Below, one piece after another: positions 32,300 through 41,274 of a stretch of 64,000 bases of DNA. The stretch is from Streptomyces griseosporeus. Lineage in GTDB: Bacteria > Actinomycetota > Actinomycetes > Streptomycetales > Streptomycetaceae. The notes below the pieces were generated by a model that ran no database searches, was not told the DNA's origin, and was given only the letters and a program-made list of their open reading frames with translations. Position 1 is the stretch's first letter, and every line of letters starts with the position of its first letter. The translations under genes and the position numbers were made by a program. Where the stretch lies: the NCBI RefSeq assembly GCF_014656055.1, contig NZ_BNBR01000005.1, forward strand, positions 1-64,000. The letters are read 5' to 3'.

Positions 32300-32764
32300 T
32301 CAGTCGTTGGCGCACGCCGAAGCGAACGCCTTGACCCCGGACTTGAAGGCTCCGCCGTCGGAGCAGGTGGTGATGCTGGTGTTGAGCGAACCGCCCGGAT
32401 CGGCGATGCCACTGATGTCGGCGATCCACGTGTTCTCGTTGGTCCAGGACACCTGGCGGGAGTTCTCGCTGACGTACGTCCCGCTGGGGCTCAGGGAGAG
32501 CGTGGCCTGCCAGCCGTTGGCCTTCACCGTGGCCGTATTGGTGATCTTGCTGACGTTGTACGCCTTGCGGCCCTTCATGACCTTGGTGGACGTCTTGAAC
32601 GAGCACTTGTCTGCGTAGACGTTGCAGTGCCAGGCGTTGACCACGACCTTCGCGCGCGTGCCGGGCAGCGGCGTCGACGCGGTGTCCGAGATCGCCATGG
32701 TCGGCATTGCCGATCCCGCCACCAGAACCGTGACGAGCCCGGCGGTCAGCAAGGTCTTCTTCAC
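32300..32764 (-). CDS. Small secreted protein heading the exporter unit
   Basis: A 154-residue precursor with a clear Sec signal peptide (VKKTLLTAGLVTVLVAGSAM; cleavage near PTMA-ISD, residue 24). The mature part of about 130 residues is Ser/Thr/Asn-rich with predicted beta-strands and four cysteines (AWHCNVYADKC near the start, TTCSDGG and ASACAND at the end), which fits two disulfides. I recognise no family. The GTG at 32764 has GGGGAGAG 5 nt upstream, and TAGGGT at 32828-32833 is a likely -10. It is first in a same-strand unit with the 552-residue protein and the ABC pair. Confidence 0.8.
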   Translation of the reverse strand: MKKTLLTAGLVTVLVAGSAMPTMAISDTASTPLPGTRAKVVVNAWHCNVYADKCSFKTSTKVMKGRKAYNVSKITNTATVKANGWQATLSLSPSGTYVSENSRQVSWTNENTWIADISGIADPGGSLNTSITTCSDGGAFKSGVKAFASACAND

Positions 32765-33038
32765 TTGTCTCTCCCCGTATCCATGGCAGCGACACCCGGG
32801 TCGCATGTCCCCCAGCAAGGACTGCTGACCCTAAATGCCGAGCCAAGCACGGAGAGTGACCAAAAAGTGCGCGTCGACGGCGGTCCGGACGGCCGCGATC
32901 ACAGAAGCGAGACGTTACGCCTTCGCCGGTCATGCCCGGCACGGACCGCTGGAAGGCTCCGATCCAGCCACCCGGGAGCCGTCCCGGTTCACTCGTAAGC
33001 AGGTACCGGACTTACCGCGCCGCCCCGGAAACGACACA
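32765..33038. promoter_or_regulatory. Promoter region of the four-gene exporter unit
   Basis: A gap without genes. On the minus strand it has TAGGGT (32828-32833) about 65 bp upstream of the first gene. The -35 is unclear. Locally AT-richer sequence lies near 32850-32870. Confidence 0.45.
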
Positions 33039-33070
33039 GCGCCCGAGCCGACCGAAGTCGGCCCGGGCGC
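33039..33070 (-). terminator. Terminator of tRNA-Lys
   Basis: GCGCCCGAGCCGAC and GTCGGCCCGGGCGC form a 14-bp stem with one mismatch and a CGAA loop, starting 11 bp past the tRNA 3' end. Confidence 0.8.
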
Positions 33071-33081
33071 CGGGTGGAGCG

Positions 33082-33154
33082 TAGGCCCTGTGGGACTCGA
33101 ACCCACAACCAATGGATTAAAAGTCCACTGCTCTGCCAATTGAGCTAAGGGCCC
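33082..33154 (-). tRNA. tRNA-Lys (TTT)
   Basis: A 73-nt cloverleaf on the minus strand, starting GGGCCCTTAGCTCAATTGGC. The anticodon loop is CTTTTAA and the T-arm contains GGGTTCGAGTCCC. No CCA is encoded. Confidence 0.95.
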
Positions 33155-33188
33155 AGGCGATGTTGCCTCCCCGAGCATAGCCGGACGA

Positions 33189-33223
33189 GGCCGTGTCGCC
33201 GATCGGGTATCGGGGACACGGCC
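33189..33223 (-). terminator. Terminator of the amino-acid permease gene
   Basis: GGCCGTGTC and GACACGGCC pair across an inner hairpin (GAT-CGGGT-ATC). The structure lies about 50 bp beyond the permease stop. Confidence 0.6.
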
Positions 33224-33272
33224 CGTCGGATGCCCGGAAGGCGGAGGAAAGACGGGGAAGGCGGTGTACGGG

Positions 33273-34826
33273 TCAGGAATCCGCCGGTTCAGGTGTTCCG
33301 CGGGCCGCCTCCCGGGACCTCGCGCGGGCGGGGTCGGGGTGGAGGAACCAGTGGCGGGCCGACGTCAGCCACCAGGCTCCGGCGAAGGCGAGGACGGCCA
33401 GGACGGCGACCGGGGCGTAGTTGAACGTCTCCCAGGTGACCGGGGATACCTGGGGGAGCATGAACAGCACGGTGATGGCCGCGACCCAGGCCACCGACAC
33501 CACCCCGACCACTCCCGACCAGCGGCCCAGGTGCCAGGGCCCCCGTTCGAAGGACGCGCCCTTGCGCACCCGCAGCAGGGTCGGGACGACGTACGCGATG
33601 TAGAGGCCGATGACCGCGATGGAGGTCACGGCCGCGTACGCCGTGACGTTGATCAGGTAGGGCAGGCCGAGGGCCAGCGCGCCGCCCGCGGCCAGCCAGA
33701 CCGCCGCGACGGGCGTGCGGGTGCGGGGGCTGACCGTGTGCCAGACGCGGGAGAAGGGGAGCGCGCCGTCGCGTGAGAAGGCGTAGATCATGCGGCTGTT
33801 GGCGGTGACCGACGCCATGCCGCAGAACAGCTGCGCGCCGATCACGACGAGCAGGAGCAGCTTGCCGGCCGTGGCGCCCAGGGCGTCCAGCAGGATCTGC
33901 GCGGGCGGCGCGCCCGTCGGGGACGCGAGGGCGCCGTCGTAGGACTGGATGGCGAACGTGAAGCCGAGCAGGAGGACGAACCCGGCGATCCACGACGTCC
34001 AGATGGAACGGACGATGCCGCGCGGGCCGGCGGTCGCCGCGTCGTGCGTCTCCTCGGTCATGTGGGCGGAGGCGTCGTAGCCGGTGAAGGTGTACTGCGC
34101 CATGAGCAGGCCGAGGAGGACGACGTACGGGCCGCTGCCCCAGCCCGTGTTGTTCACGAACTCGCCGAACACGAAGGACGCGGACTGGTGGTGGTCGGGG
34201 ACGAGGGCGAGCGCGCCGACGATGACGGCGACGCCGAGGACGTGCCACCACACGCTGACGCTGTTGAGGAGGGCCACGATCCGCACGCCGAAGGTGTTCA
34301 GCAGGCCGTGCAGGAGCAGGATCGCGGCGAAGAGGAGGATCGTGCGGCCGGGGGTGACCCGGAACCCGAACTGCAGGTTCAGGTACGCCCCCAGGAAGCT
34401 CGCCGCGCCGAAGTCGATGCCGGCGGTCACGGCGACCTGCCCGAGGACGTTGAACCAGCCCGTGAACCACGCCCACGCGGCGGCGCTGCGCGGCGGTGCC
34501 AGCCGGTGCGCCCAGAAGTACAGGCCGGCCGAGGTCGGGTACGCCGAGCAGATCTCGGCCATCGACAGGCCGACGAAGAGGGTCATCAGGCCGACCGCCA
34601 CCCAGCCCCAGGTGATCACGGCGGGGCCGCCGGTGTTCATGCCGAAGAGGTAGAGGGTCAGGCAGCCCGACAGGACCGAGATGATCGTAAAGGAGACCGC
34701 GTAGTTGGCGAACGCGGACATACGGCGGGCCAGCACCTGGGTGTAGCCGAGCTGGGCCAGCCGTTCCTCGTCGGACAGACCTGAAGGTGGACCGCTCGCG
34801 TCGCGACTGCTCGCATCCTTTGTCAT
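33273..34826 (-). CDS. APC-family amino-acid/GABA permease
   Basis: A 517-residue transporter with about 12 membrane helices (from about 33 to 500) and short hydrophilic ends. The segment GYDASAHMTEETHDA (about 252-266) is characteristic of the bacterial amino-acid transporter subgroup of the APC superfamily that imports GABA, amino acids or choline by proton symport. The ATG at 34826 has GGGGGC upstream. The FG-GAP gene ends 57 bp upstream on the same strand, so read-through is possible, but no functional link is evident. Confidence 0.88.
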   Translation of the reverse strand: MTKDASSRDASGPPSGLSDEERLAQLGYTQVLARRMSAFANYAVSFTIISVLSGCLTLYLFGMNTGGPAVITWGWVAVGLMTLFVGLSMAEICSAYPTSAGLYFWAHRLAPPRSAAAWAWFTGWFNVLGQVAVTAGIDFGAASFLGAYLNLQFGFRVTPGRTILLFAAILLLHGLLNTFGVRIVALLNSVSVWWHVLGVAVIVGALALVPDHHQSASFVFGEFVNNTGWGSGPYVVLLGLLMAQYTFTGYDASAHMTEETHDAATAGPRGIVRSIWTSWIAGFVLLLGFTFAIQSYDGALASPTGAPPAQILLDALGATAGKLLLLVVIGAQLFCGMASVTANSRMIYAFSRDGALPFSRVWHTVSPRTRTPVAAVWLAAGGALALGLPYLINVTAYAAVTSIAVIGLYIAYVVPTLLRVRKGASFERGPWHLGRWSGVVGVVSVAWVAAITVLFMLPQVSPVTWETFNYAPVAVLAVLAFAGAWWLTSARHWFLHPDPARARSREAARGTPEPADS

Positions 34827-34883
34827 GCCCCCAGCGATTCCCTCGCCGGGGGCGTGACATGCGTCACAGTCTGGCCAACGCGG

Positions 34884-37800
34884 CTAGAACAGGCCCTTGT
34901 ACCCCTGCCAACCGGTCCCGATCTGGACCCGGGCGCCGAAGGAGCCCCGCCCGTTCCCGGCGTTGCAGAAGAGGTTGCCGGCGCTGTCCCGCTCGACCAG
35001 GTCGTCCCGGCCGTCACCGGTGATGTCGCCGACCCCGACGATGGCGTTGTAGCCGTTGCCCCACTTGGTGAAGACCTGGACGCGGTCCTTCAACAGGCCG
35101 TTGCCGAGGCCGTCGTACCGCCACAGCGTGCCCGCCCTGTCGCGGGCGAGGACGTCGCCGCGGCCGTCGCCGGTCAGGTCCCCGGCGCCGACGACGTGCG
35201 TGTAGCCCGTCCACGCGGTGCGGATCGTCCTCGGCCAGGCCAGCGTGCCGTCGCTCTTCGCCGCGAAGAGGTGGATGTCACCCGTGGAGGACTTCCTGGC
35301 CAGCAGATCGGGCCGGCCGTCCCCGGTCAGGTCCCCGGGCGAGGTCAGCACGTTGTACTGCCCGTACCCCGTACCGATCTTCACGTACGGCATCGTCGGC
35401 GCGGGCGCCTTGCCGCACGGCACCTTGTAGCCGCGCAGCGAGCCGTCGGGCATGCGGACGAGGACGTCGCTGCAGAAGTCGCCGTTGAGGTCCCCGAAGG
35501 GAACGGCGACGGTGGACGTGGACCAGCCGCCGGCGGTCACCTTCCAGCCGAAGGTCCCTGCCCCGGTGCCCTGCTGGAAGGTGAGGCCGCCGGAGGAGTT
35601 GAGGGTGAGGAGGTCGCCTATGCCGTCGGGCAGGGACGAGCCGCCGACGTGATCGCGCCACACCGCCGTGCCGCCTGTGAGGCGTACCGTGCCGGACTGC
35701 ACCAGAGCGCTGCCCTGGCCGTCCTGCGGCTGGGCCGTGAGCCTCCAGGTGTAGGAGCCGTTGGGCAGAAGCGCACCAGCCGCGTCGCGGCCGTCCCACG
35801 TCGTGGCGATCGAGTAGACGGCCGCACCGCCCGCACGGGTGGCCACCGCGCGGCCCGTGGCGCGGTCGAGGATCTCCACCTTCCAGGAGGCGGCCGGCTC
35901 GGACAGCCACCACTCGGCGCGCCAGGGAACGGGCGTCGCGTCCGAGTCCACCACCGAGGACACATACCGGTACGGGGAGCCCAGCGGCGCCACCGGCCGG
36001 CCGGTCCGCAGCACGCGCACGATCTGGTCCGGCCGGTGGAACGCGAGATCACCGGTGCGAGGATCGAACGCCGACATCACGTTGCCCGCGGCGGACCACT
36101 GCCGGACCGCCGTCCCGGACTGCAACCCGTAGACGGCCAGTTCCTCCGGGGACGACTCGACGAGGACGCCGTCGCCGAGATGCACCTGCCCGCTGTCGGG
36201 GACCGGGGTGTTCCGCTTCGACTGGAGGTCGTAGACACCCGAGACGTACGGGGTGTTCGTCACGTAGCACCGCCAGTACAGCCACCGGCCGACGGATTGC
36301 AGGTCGATCACCTGACGGCACGCGTCGCCCACCCGGAACGACGTCAGCGCCGCCCCGGTACGGGCGTCCTCGGCGGTCACCCGGTCGCCGTCCGACGTCC
36401 ACAGGGTCGTTCCCCAGATCGTGCCGAGCCGGTACGGCTCCTTGTGCACGACCCGTCCGGAGTCGATGTCGACGACGCGCAGCTCCTTGCTGCCGCCCAC
36501 TGGCGTTCCCGCCACCAGCAGCAGGTTCTCGGAGACCCCCACGATCCGGCTCTGGTCCGCGCTGTCGTTGTAGGAGTCCTGGAGCCCCGTCTCCACCGGG
36601 GTACCGGGGAATGTCCCGCCCTTGCCGACGACGTACATCTCGGGCCGCCACTGATCGCCGACACGCGTCATCCCGCGGTACACGGTCCGGCCGTCTCCCG
36701 TGGCATACAGCTCGGGGCACAGCGGCTCGATGCTGCTGCACTCGTGGTACGGGACGTTCAGTCCGCCCACCTGCGACCGATCGCCGTATCCCGGCCCGTC
36801 CGCGGTGAGGGGGCGCACATACCCATACGTGGCGCCGTCGCCGTACTCCAGGGTCCGCACCGTGCCGTGATCCACCGTCAGCCGCTGCACCAGCATCGGC
36901 ACCGGCGGGAGGCGGAGCACACGCCGGGTGTACGGACTGCCGTCCGGCCCGGCGGTGATGGACTGGTAGCCGTAGTCCTCCGCGGACTGGCCGCCGACGA
37001 TCTGGACGCCCCCGTCCGGCCTCACGGCGACCTGGTCCACGGCCGCCCGGGCCAGAAGCGTCCTCTCCTGGGAACCGTCGAAGGGGACGGCCACGACCTT
37101 CCACACCGAGGCCGAGTCGGACCGCTGCCCGAGCGTGGCGTCGTAGCGCCCCACGACGAGGGCATCGCCGACCACGCCCAGGATCCTCGCGCCGTCCTTC
37201 AGACTGACCTGGACCTCTCGCACCGGCGCGTCGAACCGGCCCTGCTCATAGAGGCGTACGCCCCCTGCCTGCGGAGTGACCAGATGAAACGCGGTCACCG
37301 CCGAGTTGGCGTACACCGTGCCGAGCGGCAGAGGCGTGGCCTCGGCCGTCTCGAAATCGATCCAGGCGAACTGGACGGAGGGCTGCTCGGGCACAGACAC
37401 GCGCAGGAGAGCCCCGTGTACGCCGGCATCGGGATTGCCGTGGAAGTAGGCACCGTCAGGGAAGCCCGTGACACGGCGGTCCACCGTCGTCCCGTTCTCA
37501 CCGGTCAGCAGATGCAGCTCGCTGTAGGTGAACCCGTCCGGACGCTTCCCGCCGAGGGCCAGCACCGTGCTTCCGACGGTCTTGTCGTACCTCTGACCGA
37601 CCGGGACAGTGACCTTGGTGGTCTCGTCGGTGGCCATGTTCCGCAGCAGGACGTCGCCGGTACCGCTCACGGGCGGCATCGCCACCACGTCCGATGCCGC
37701 GCCGTAGTAGCCCATCCGGCCATAAGGCTCTGTGCCTGGAAACGTGCGCGTCGAACCGTCCGCCCCCGTCCACACCATCCCCGTGGCGCGGACGTAGTGC

Positions 37801-38009
37801 AGAAACCCGGACGAGCCGGCGGTCGAGAGCCTCCCGTCACGTGGCGTCACCTGCATGGTCGCAGGGATGGTGATCTCGCTGTACGTCCCCGGGTCGGCCG
37901 ACGCCACCCCCGGGGCCGCAGGTCCGATGAACTGCGGCAGAGACACCGCTGCGACAACGGCGACGCCCCTTAGACGTCTGAACGCACGACGAACCGTTTG
38001 ACGAGCCAA
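34884..38009 (-). CDS. Large secreted FG-GAP/VCBS repeat protein
   Basis: A 1,041-residue exported protein. The N-terminus (RRAFRRLRGVAVVAAVSLPQ..ASA, cleavage near residue 38) is a twin-Arg-free Sec-like signal. A long beta-rich region (about 45-650) has WD/propeller-like repeats, an Ig/FlgD-like segment follows (about 690-790; TTWDGRDAAGALLPNG) and the C-terminus carries four or five FG-GAP repeats (GDLNGDFCSDVL, GDLTGDGRPDLL, GDLTGDGRGDVL, GDITGDGRDDLV) that bind calcium in related proteins. The start is a TTG at 38009, preceded by GGAGGG at 5 nt. Its role is unknown; extracellular adhesion or ligand binding is a guess. Confidence 0.85.
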   Translation of the reverse strand: MARQTVRRAFRRLRGVAVVAAVSLPQFIGPAAPGVASADPGTYSEITIPATMQVTPRDGRLSTAGSSGFLHYVRATGMVWTGADGSTRTFPGTEPYGRMGYYGAASDVVAMPPVSGTGDVLLRNMATDETTKVTVPVGQRYDKTVGSTVLALGGKRPDGFTYSELHLLTGENGTTVDRRVTGFPDGAYFHGNPDAGVHGALLRVSVPEQPSVQFAWIDFETAEATPLPLGTVYANSAVTAFHLVTPQAGGVRLYEQGRFDAPVREVQVSLKDGARILGVVGDALVVGRYDATLGQRSDSASVWKVVAVPFDGSQERTLLARAAVDQVAVRPDGGVQIVGGQSAEDYGYQSITAGPDGSPYTRRVLRLPPVPMLVQRLTVDHGTVRTLEYGDGATYGYVRPLTADGPGYGDRSQVGGLNVPYHECSSIEPLCPELYATGDGRTVYRGMTRVGDQWRPEMYVVGKGGTFPGTPVETGLQDSYNDSADQSRIVGVSENLLLVAGTPVGGSKELRVVDIDSGRVVHKEPYRLGTIWGTTLWTSDGDRVTAEDARTGAALTSFRVGDACRQVIDLQSVGRWLYWRCYVTNTPYVSGVYDLQSKRNTPVPDSGQVHLGDGVLVESSPEELAVYGLQSGTAVRQWSAAGNVMSAFDPRTGDLAFHRPDQIVRVLRTGRPVAPLGSPYRYVSSVVDSDATPVPWRAEWWLSEPAASWKVEILDRATGRAVATRAGGAAVYSIATTWDGRDAAGALLPNGSYTWRLTAQPQDGQGSALVQSGTVRLTGGTAVWRDHVGGSSLPDGIGDLLTLNSSGGLTFQQGTGAGTFGWKVTAGGWSTSTVAVPFGDLNGDFCSDVLVRMPDGSLRGYKVPCGKAPAPTMPYVKIGTGYGQYNVLTSPGDLTGDGRPDLLARKSSTGDIHLFAAKSDGTLAWPRTIRTAWTGYTHVVGAGDLTGDGRGDVLARDRAGTLWRYDGLGNGLLKDRVQVFTKWGNGYNAIVGVGDITGDGRDDLVERDSAGNLFCNAGNGRGSFGARVQIGTGWQGYKGLF

Positions 38010-38144
38010 GAAGACCCTCCCCGGAGAAAGAGACGGACCGGACTCTCCCGCCCTGCGGGTCCCCGGCCCCCCGGCCGCCCCGTCCGTCTCGCAAGTCGGC
38101 TGATCTTACAGGGTCTTCACAGGTGCGCCGACGCCCGGAAACGG

Positions 38145-38182
38145 CGAAGCGCCGTGACCCCGAACAGGGTCACGGCGCTTCG
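38145..38182 (-). terminator. Terminator of the DEAD-box helicase gene
   Basis: CGAAGCGCCGTGACCC and GGGTCACGGCGCTTCG form a perfect 16-bp stem with a 6-nt loop, 18 bp past the stop codon. Confidence 0.88.
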
Positions 38183-38200
38183 CACTGCTACGCCTTCGCG

Positions 38201-40405
38201 TCAGCCGTTGCGCTTCCAGCGCGGCTTGTCCTCGCGGCGCCCGAAGGAGCCGCCACCGCGGTGGTCGTCACGGCGGCCGTACGGACGCTCGTGGCCGCCG
38301 GAGCGGAAGCCGGGACGGTCGTCACGGCGGTCGCGGTTGAACGGACGGTCGCCGGCGCGGTGACCACCACGGTCGTCACGGCGGAAGCCACCCCGGTCGT
38401 CGCGACGCTCGAAACCGCCACGGTCGTCACGGCGCTCGAAACCGCCACGGGCACCACGGTCGCCGTCACGACGGTCGGTACGGTCGTCACGGCGGAAACC
38501 GCCCCGGTCGTCACGACGCTCGAAACCGCCACGGGCACCGGACGCGCCACGGTCGTCGCGGCGGAAACCGCCACGGTCGTCACGGCGGTCGTCACGACGC
38601 TCGAAACCGCCACGGGCACCACGGTCACCGGCACCACGGTCGTCGCGGCGGAAGCCACCACGGTCGTCACGGCGGTCGTCACGACGCTCGAAACCGCCCC
38701 GCGCGCCACGGTCACCGTCACGACGGTCGTCGCGGCGGAAGCCGCCACGGTCGTCACGGTCCCGGCGGAAACCGCCACGGTCCCCGCCCCGGTCACGGTC
38801 GCGGTCACCCCGGTTGAACGGACGCCGCTCGTCACGGTCACCCCGCTCCGCACGGTCCACGTCCGCCGCGGCCGGCTGCTCCGGCACCGAGATCTCCACG
38901 GCCTCCGCCGCCGCCTCGGCAGCCGCCTCGACCGCCACGACCGGGTCCTCGCCCCGCTCCCGCGCGACCCGCGCGACCAGCCGGTCGGCCTCCTCGCGCA
39001 GCTCGGCGGCGCGACGCTGCGCGCGCTCCAGCTGCTTGGCGAGCTGGGCCACCTCACGCTCGGCCTGCGTGGCGGCGTTGCCCGCCGACTCGGCCTGCAC
39101 CTCGGTCATCGAACGGGCGCCGGTGATCTCGGCGACCTCCGGGTCGAAGGCCGCGCCGCCCTGGATGATGTGCCGGGCCGCGTCGACGCCGGCGTCCTCC
39201 ATCAGGCGGAAGATCTGACGCCGCTGGTGCGGCAGGGACAGGGAGACGACCGTGCCGGTACGGCCCGCGCGGGCGGTACGGCCGGCGCGGTGCAGGTAGT
39301 CCTTGTGGTCACCGGCCGGGTCCACGTTCAGCACCAGGTCGATGCCGTCGACGTGGATACCGCGGGCGGCGACGTCGGTGGCGACCAGGACGTTGACGTA
39401 ACCGTCCTTGAAGTCCGCCAGCGTCCGGGTACGGGCGCCCTGGGTCATGCCGCCGTGCAGCGCGTCCGCCTTCACGCCCGCGTCGCGCAGCTGCTCGGCG
39501 ACACGGTCGGCGCCCAGCTGGGTGCGGACGAAGATGATGGTGCGGCCCTTGCGGGAGGCGATCGCCGCGGTGACCGGCGCCTTGTCCTTCGGCTTCACGA
39601 TCAGGATGTGGTGCGACATGGTCGTCACCGCGCCCTGCGCCGCGTCCACCTCGTGGCTGACCGGGTCGTTCAGGTAGCGGTCGACCAGGGTCTTGATCTC
39701 GTTCTCCATGGTCGCGGAGAACAGCATCCGCTGACCGCCGGCCGGGACCTGGTCGAGCAGCTCGGTGACCTCGGGCAGGAAGCCCAGGTCGGACATCTGG
39801 TCGGCCTCGTCCAGGACGGCGACCTCGACGTCCTCCAGGGAGCAGGCGCCGCGGTTGATGATGTCGCGCAGCCGGCCCGGCGTGGCGACGAGGACGTCGA
39901 CGCCGCGCTCCAGGGCGTAGATCTGGTTGCCCATCGACGTACCGCCGCAGACGACCTTCATCTTCAGGCCGAGCTGGTCGCCGTACGGCTGGAGCGCGTC
40001 CGCGACCTGCATCGCCAGCTCACGGGTCGGCGTGAGGATGACCGCGCGCGGACGGTGCTTCTCGGTGCGGCCGCCGGCCAGCCGGGCCAGCGTCGGCAGA
40101 CCGAAGGAGAGGGTCTTGCCGGAGCCGGTACGGCCACGGCCCAGGATGTCCTTGCCGGCCAGGGCGTCCGGGATGGTCGCGGCCTGGATCGGGAAGGGGG
40201 TGGTCACGCCGTTCTGCGCGAGCTTGCGCACGACGCCCTCGGGCAGACCGAGGTCGGCGAAGGTGATCTCGGGGGTCTCCTCGACGCCCGCGGCCTCGGC
40301 GGCCTCGGACTCGAAGCCCTCGACCGTCTCGACGGCCTCGACGGCCTCGACGGCCTCGGTGGTCTCCGCGACCTCGACGACGTGATCAGTGCTGGAAATG
40401 GACAT
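38201..40405 (-). CDS. DEAD-box ATP-dependent RNA helicase with RG/RD-rich tail
   Basis: A 734-residue helicase. After an acidic Glu/Val/Ala leader (about 1-45), it has the Q-motif region (ITFADLGLPEGVV..PFPIQ), Walker A RTGSGKT (about 92-98), PTRELA, DEAD, SAT and HRAGRTARAGRTG (about 365). The core ends near 420. A helical stretch follows, then about 200 residues of near-tandem RDDRGGFRRDD/GARGGFERR units that should be disordered and bind RNA. Related cold-shock helicases (DeaD/RhlE) unwind structured RNA in ribosome assembly and mRNA decay. The ATG at 40405 opens MSISSTDHV. Confidence 0.93.
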   Translation of the reverse strand: MSISSTDHVVEVAETTEAVEAVEAVETVEGFESEAAEAAGVEETPEITFADLGLPEGVVRKLAQNGVTTPFPIQAATIPDALAGKDILGRGRTGSGKTLSFGLPTLARLAGGRTEKHRPRAVILTPTRELAMQVADALQPYGDQLGLKMKVVCGGTSMGNQIYALERGVDVLVATPGRLRDIINRGACSLEDVEVAVLDEADQMSDLGFLPEVTELLDQVPAGGQRMLFSATMENEIKTLVDRYLNDPVSHEVDAAQGAVTTMSHHILIVKPKDKAPVTAAIASRKGRTIIFVRTQLGADRVAEQLRDAGVKADALHGGMTQGARTRTLADFKDGYVNVLVATDVAARGIHVDGIDLVLNVDPAGDHKDYLHRAGRTARAGRTGTVVSLSLPHQRRQIFRLMEDAGVDAARHIIQGGAAFDPEVAEITGARSMTEVQAESAGNAATQAEREVAQLAKQLERAQRRAAELREEADRLVARVARERGEDPVVAVEAAAEAAAEAVEISVPEQPAAADVDRAERGDRDERRPFNRGDRDRDRGGDRGGFRRDRDDRGGFRRDDRRDGDRGARGGFERRDDRRDDRGGFRRDDRGAGDRGARGGFERRDDRRDDRGGFRRDDRGASGARGGFERRDDRGGFRRDDRTDRRDGDRGARGGFERRDDRGGFERRDDRGGFRRDDRGGHRAGDRPFNRDRRDDRPGFRSGGHERPYGRRDDHRGGGSFGRREDKPRWKRNG

Positions 40406-40652
40406 GCGTAAGCGAAACCTTCCGGAGTCTCGTCGGCACGCGCCCGTCAACTCCGTGTTCGCATTACGACCGCCTCGATGCGGTTCCGCCACGGCAAAGG
40501 AGAGTACGCGCCACACGGCGCGCTCTGCGTTGGCGCCGGGCAAATGGGATCAAACGATCTACCACCATACGCACCCACCACCCCTGAACGCAAACCGGCC
40601 CCCTGACCAGCAGCGAAGCACCCACCCCGGAGCAGCTCACACGCCGTGAACG

Positions 40653-41189
40653 TCACGCCGGCGCCCCCGCCGCCGGAGCCGGCTCCCGCTCGGTCAGCTG
40701 CGGCCCCGGCTCCCCGTGCGCCGACGACGACGGCTCGGCGGACGGCGCCGGCGGCGACACCGACGGCTCCGGAGAAGCCGGCGGGGGCGGCGGCTCCGGC
40801 GACGGCTCCGCCTTCGTCGGCGACGGCTCCGCCCGGGTCGGCGACGGCACCCCCGGCCGCGGCGACCCGCCCGGCCGCGCCACGGCCGACGCACTCGCGC
40901 TCACCCGCGCCGACGGCGACACCGACGGGGACGCCGACTCCCCGCCCTTGGCATCCTCACCGTCCGCCCCACGCCCGTGCGCGTGCCCGCCCCGGCCCCC
41001 GGCACCCCCCGACCCGACCGCACCACCCGCGTCCGCCGGCCCGCCGTCGGGCTCCGCACCGCCCCGCTCCCCCGCCGAGTGCGACGGCCGGGCCTGGCTG
41101 CCGTCGTCCCCCACACTCATACAGCCGGCGGCCGCGGCGACGGCCATGACCGTGGCGGCCAGGCGGACGGGTACGTACAAGGGGCGCAC
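40653..41189 (-). CDS. Pro/Ser-rich lipoprotein
   Basis: A 178-residue predicted lipoprotein. The signal region (VPVRLAATVMAVAAAAGC) ends in a lipobox with the lipidated Cys near residue 23. The mature chain is entirely low-complexity: Gly/Asp/Ala-rich, then Ser-Pro and Pro-Glu repeats (PSPTKAEPSPEPPPPPASP), as in wall-spanning tethers. No domain is recognised. The GTG at 41189 has GGAGG 6 nt upstream. It is upstream of the helicase gene on the same strand but 250 bp away. Confidence 0.7.
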   Translation of the reverse strand: MRPLYVPVRLAATVMAVAAAAGCMSVGDDGSQARPSHSAGERGGAEPDGGPADAGGAVGSGGAGGRGGHAHGRGADGEDAKGGESASPSVSPSARVSASASAVARPGGSPRPGVPSPTRAEPSPTKAEPSPEPPPPPASPEPSVSPPAPSAEPSSSAHGEPGPQLTEREPAPAAGAPA

Positions 41190-41274
41190 GAGCCACCTCC
41201 GGGAGTGAGAAAGAGTCGACGTGCCCAACTCCCGCCGCCCGCAAGAGGACACGCGCCCCGCGTTCACACCCCCG

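Noticed and set aside
34854..37973. A 3.1-kb open frame on the plus strand
   Set aside because: It is antisense to the FG-GAP protein gene, whose signal peptide and repeats are clear.
38123..40411. A plus-strand Val/Thr-repeat open frame
   Set aside because: It is the mirror of the repetitive helicase tail. The DEAD-box motifs are on the minus strand.
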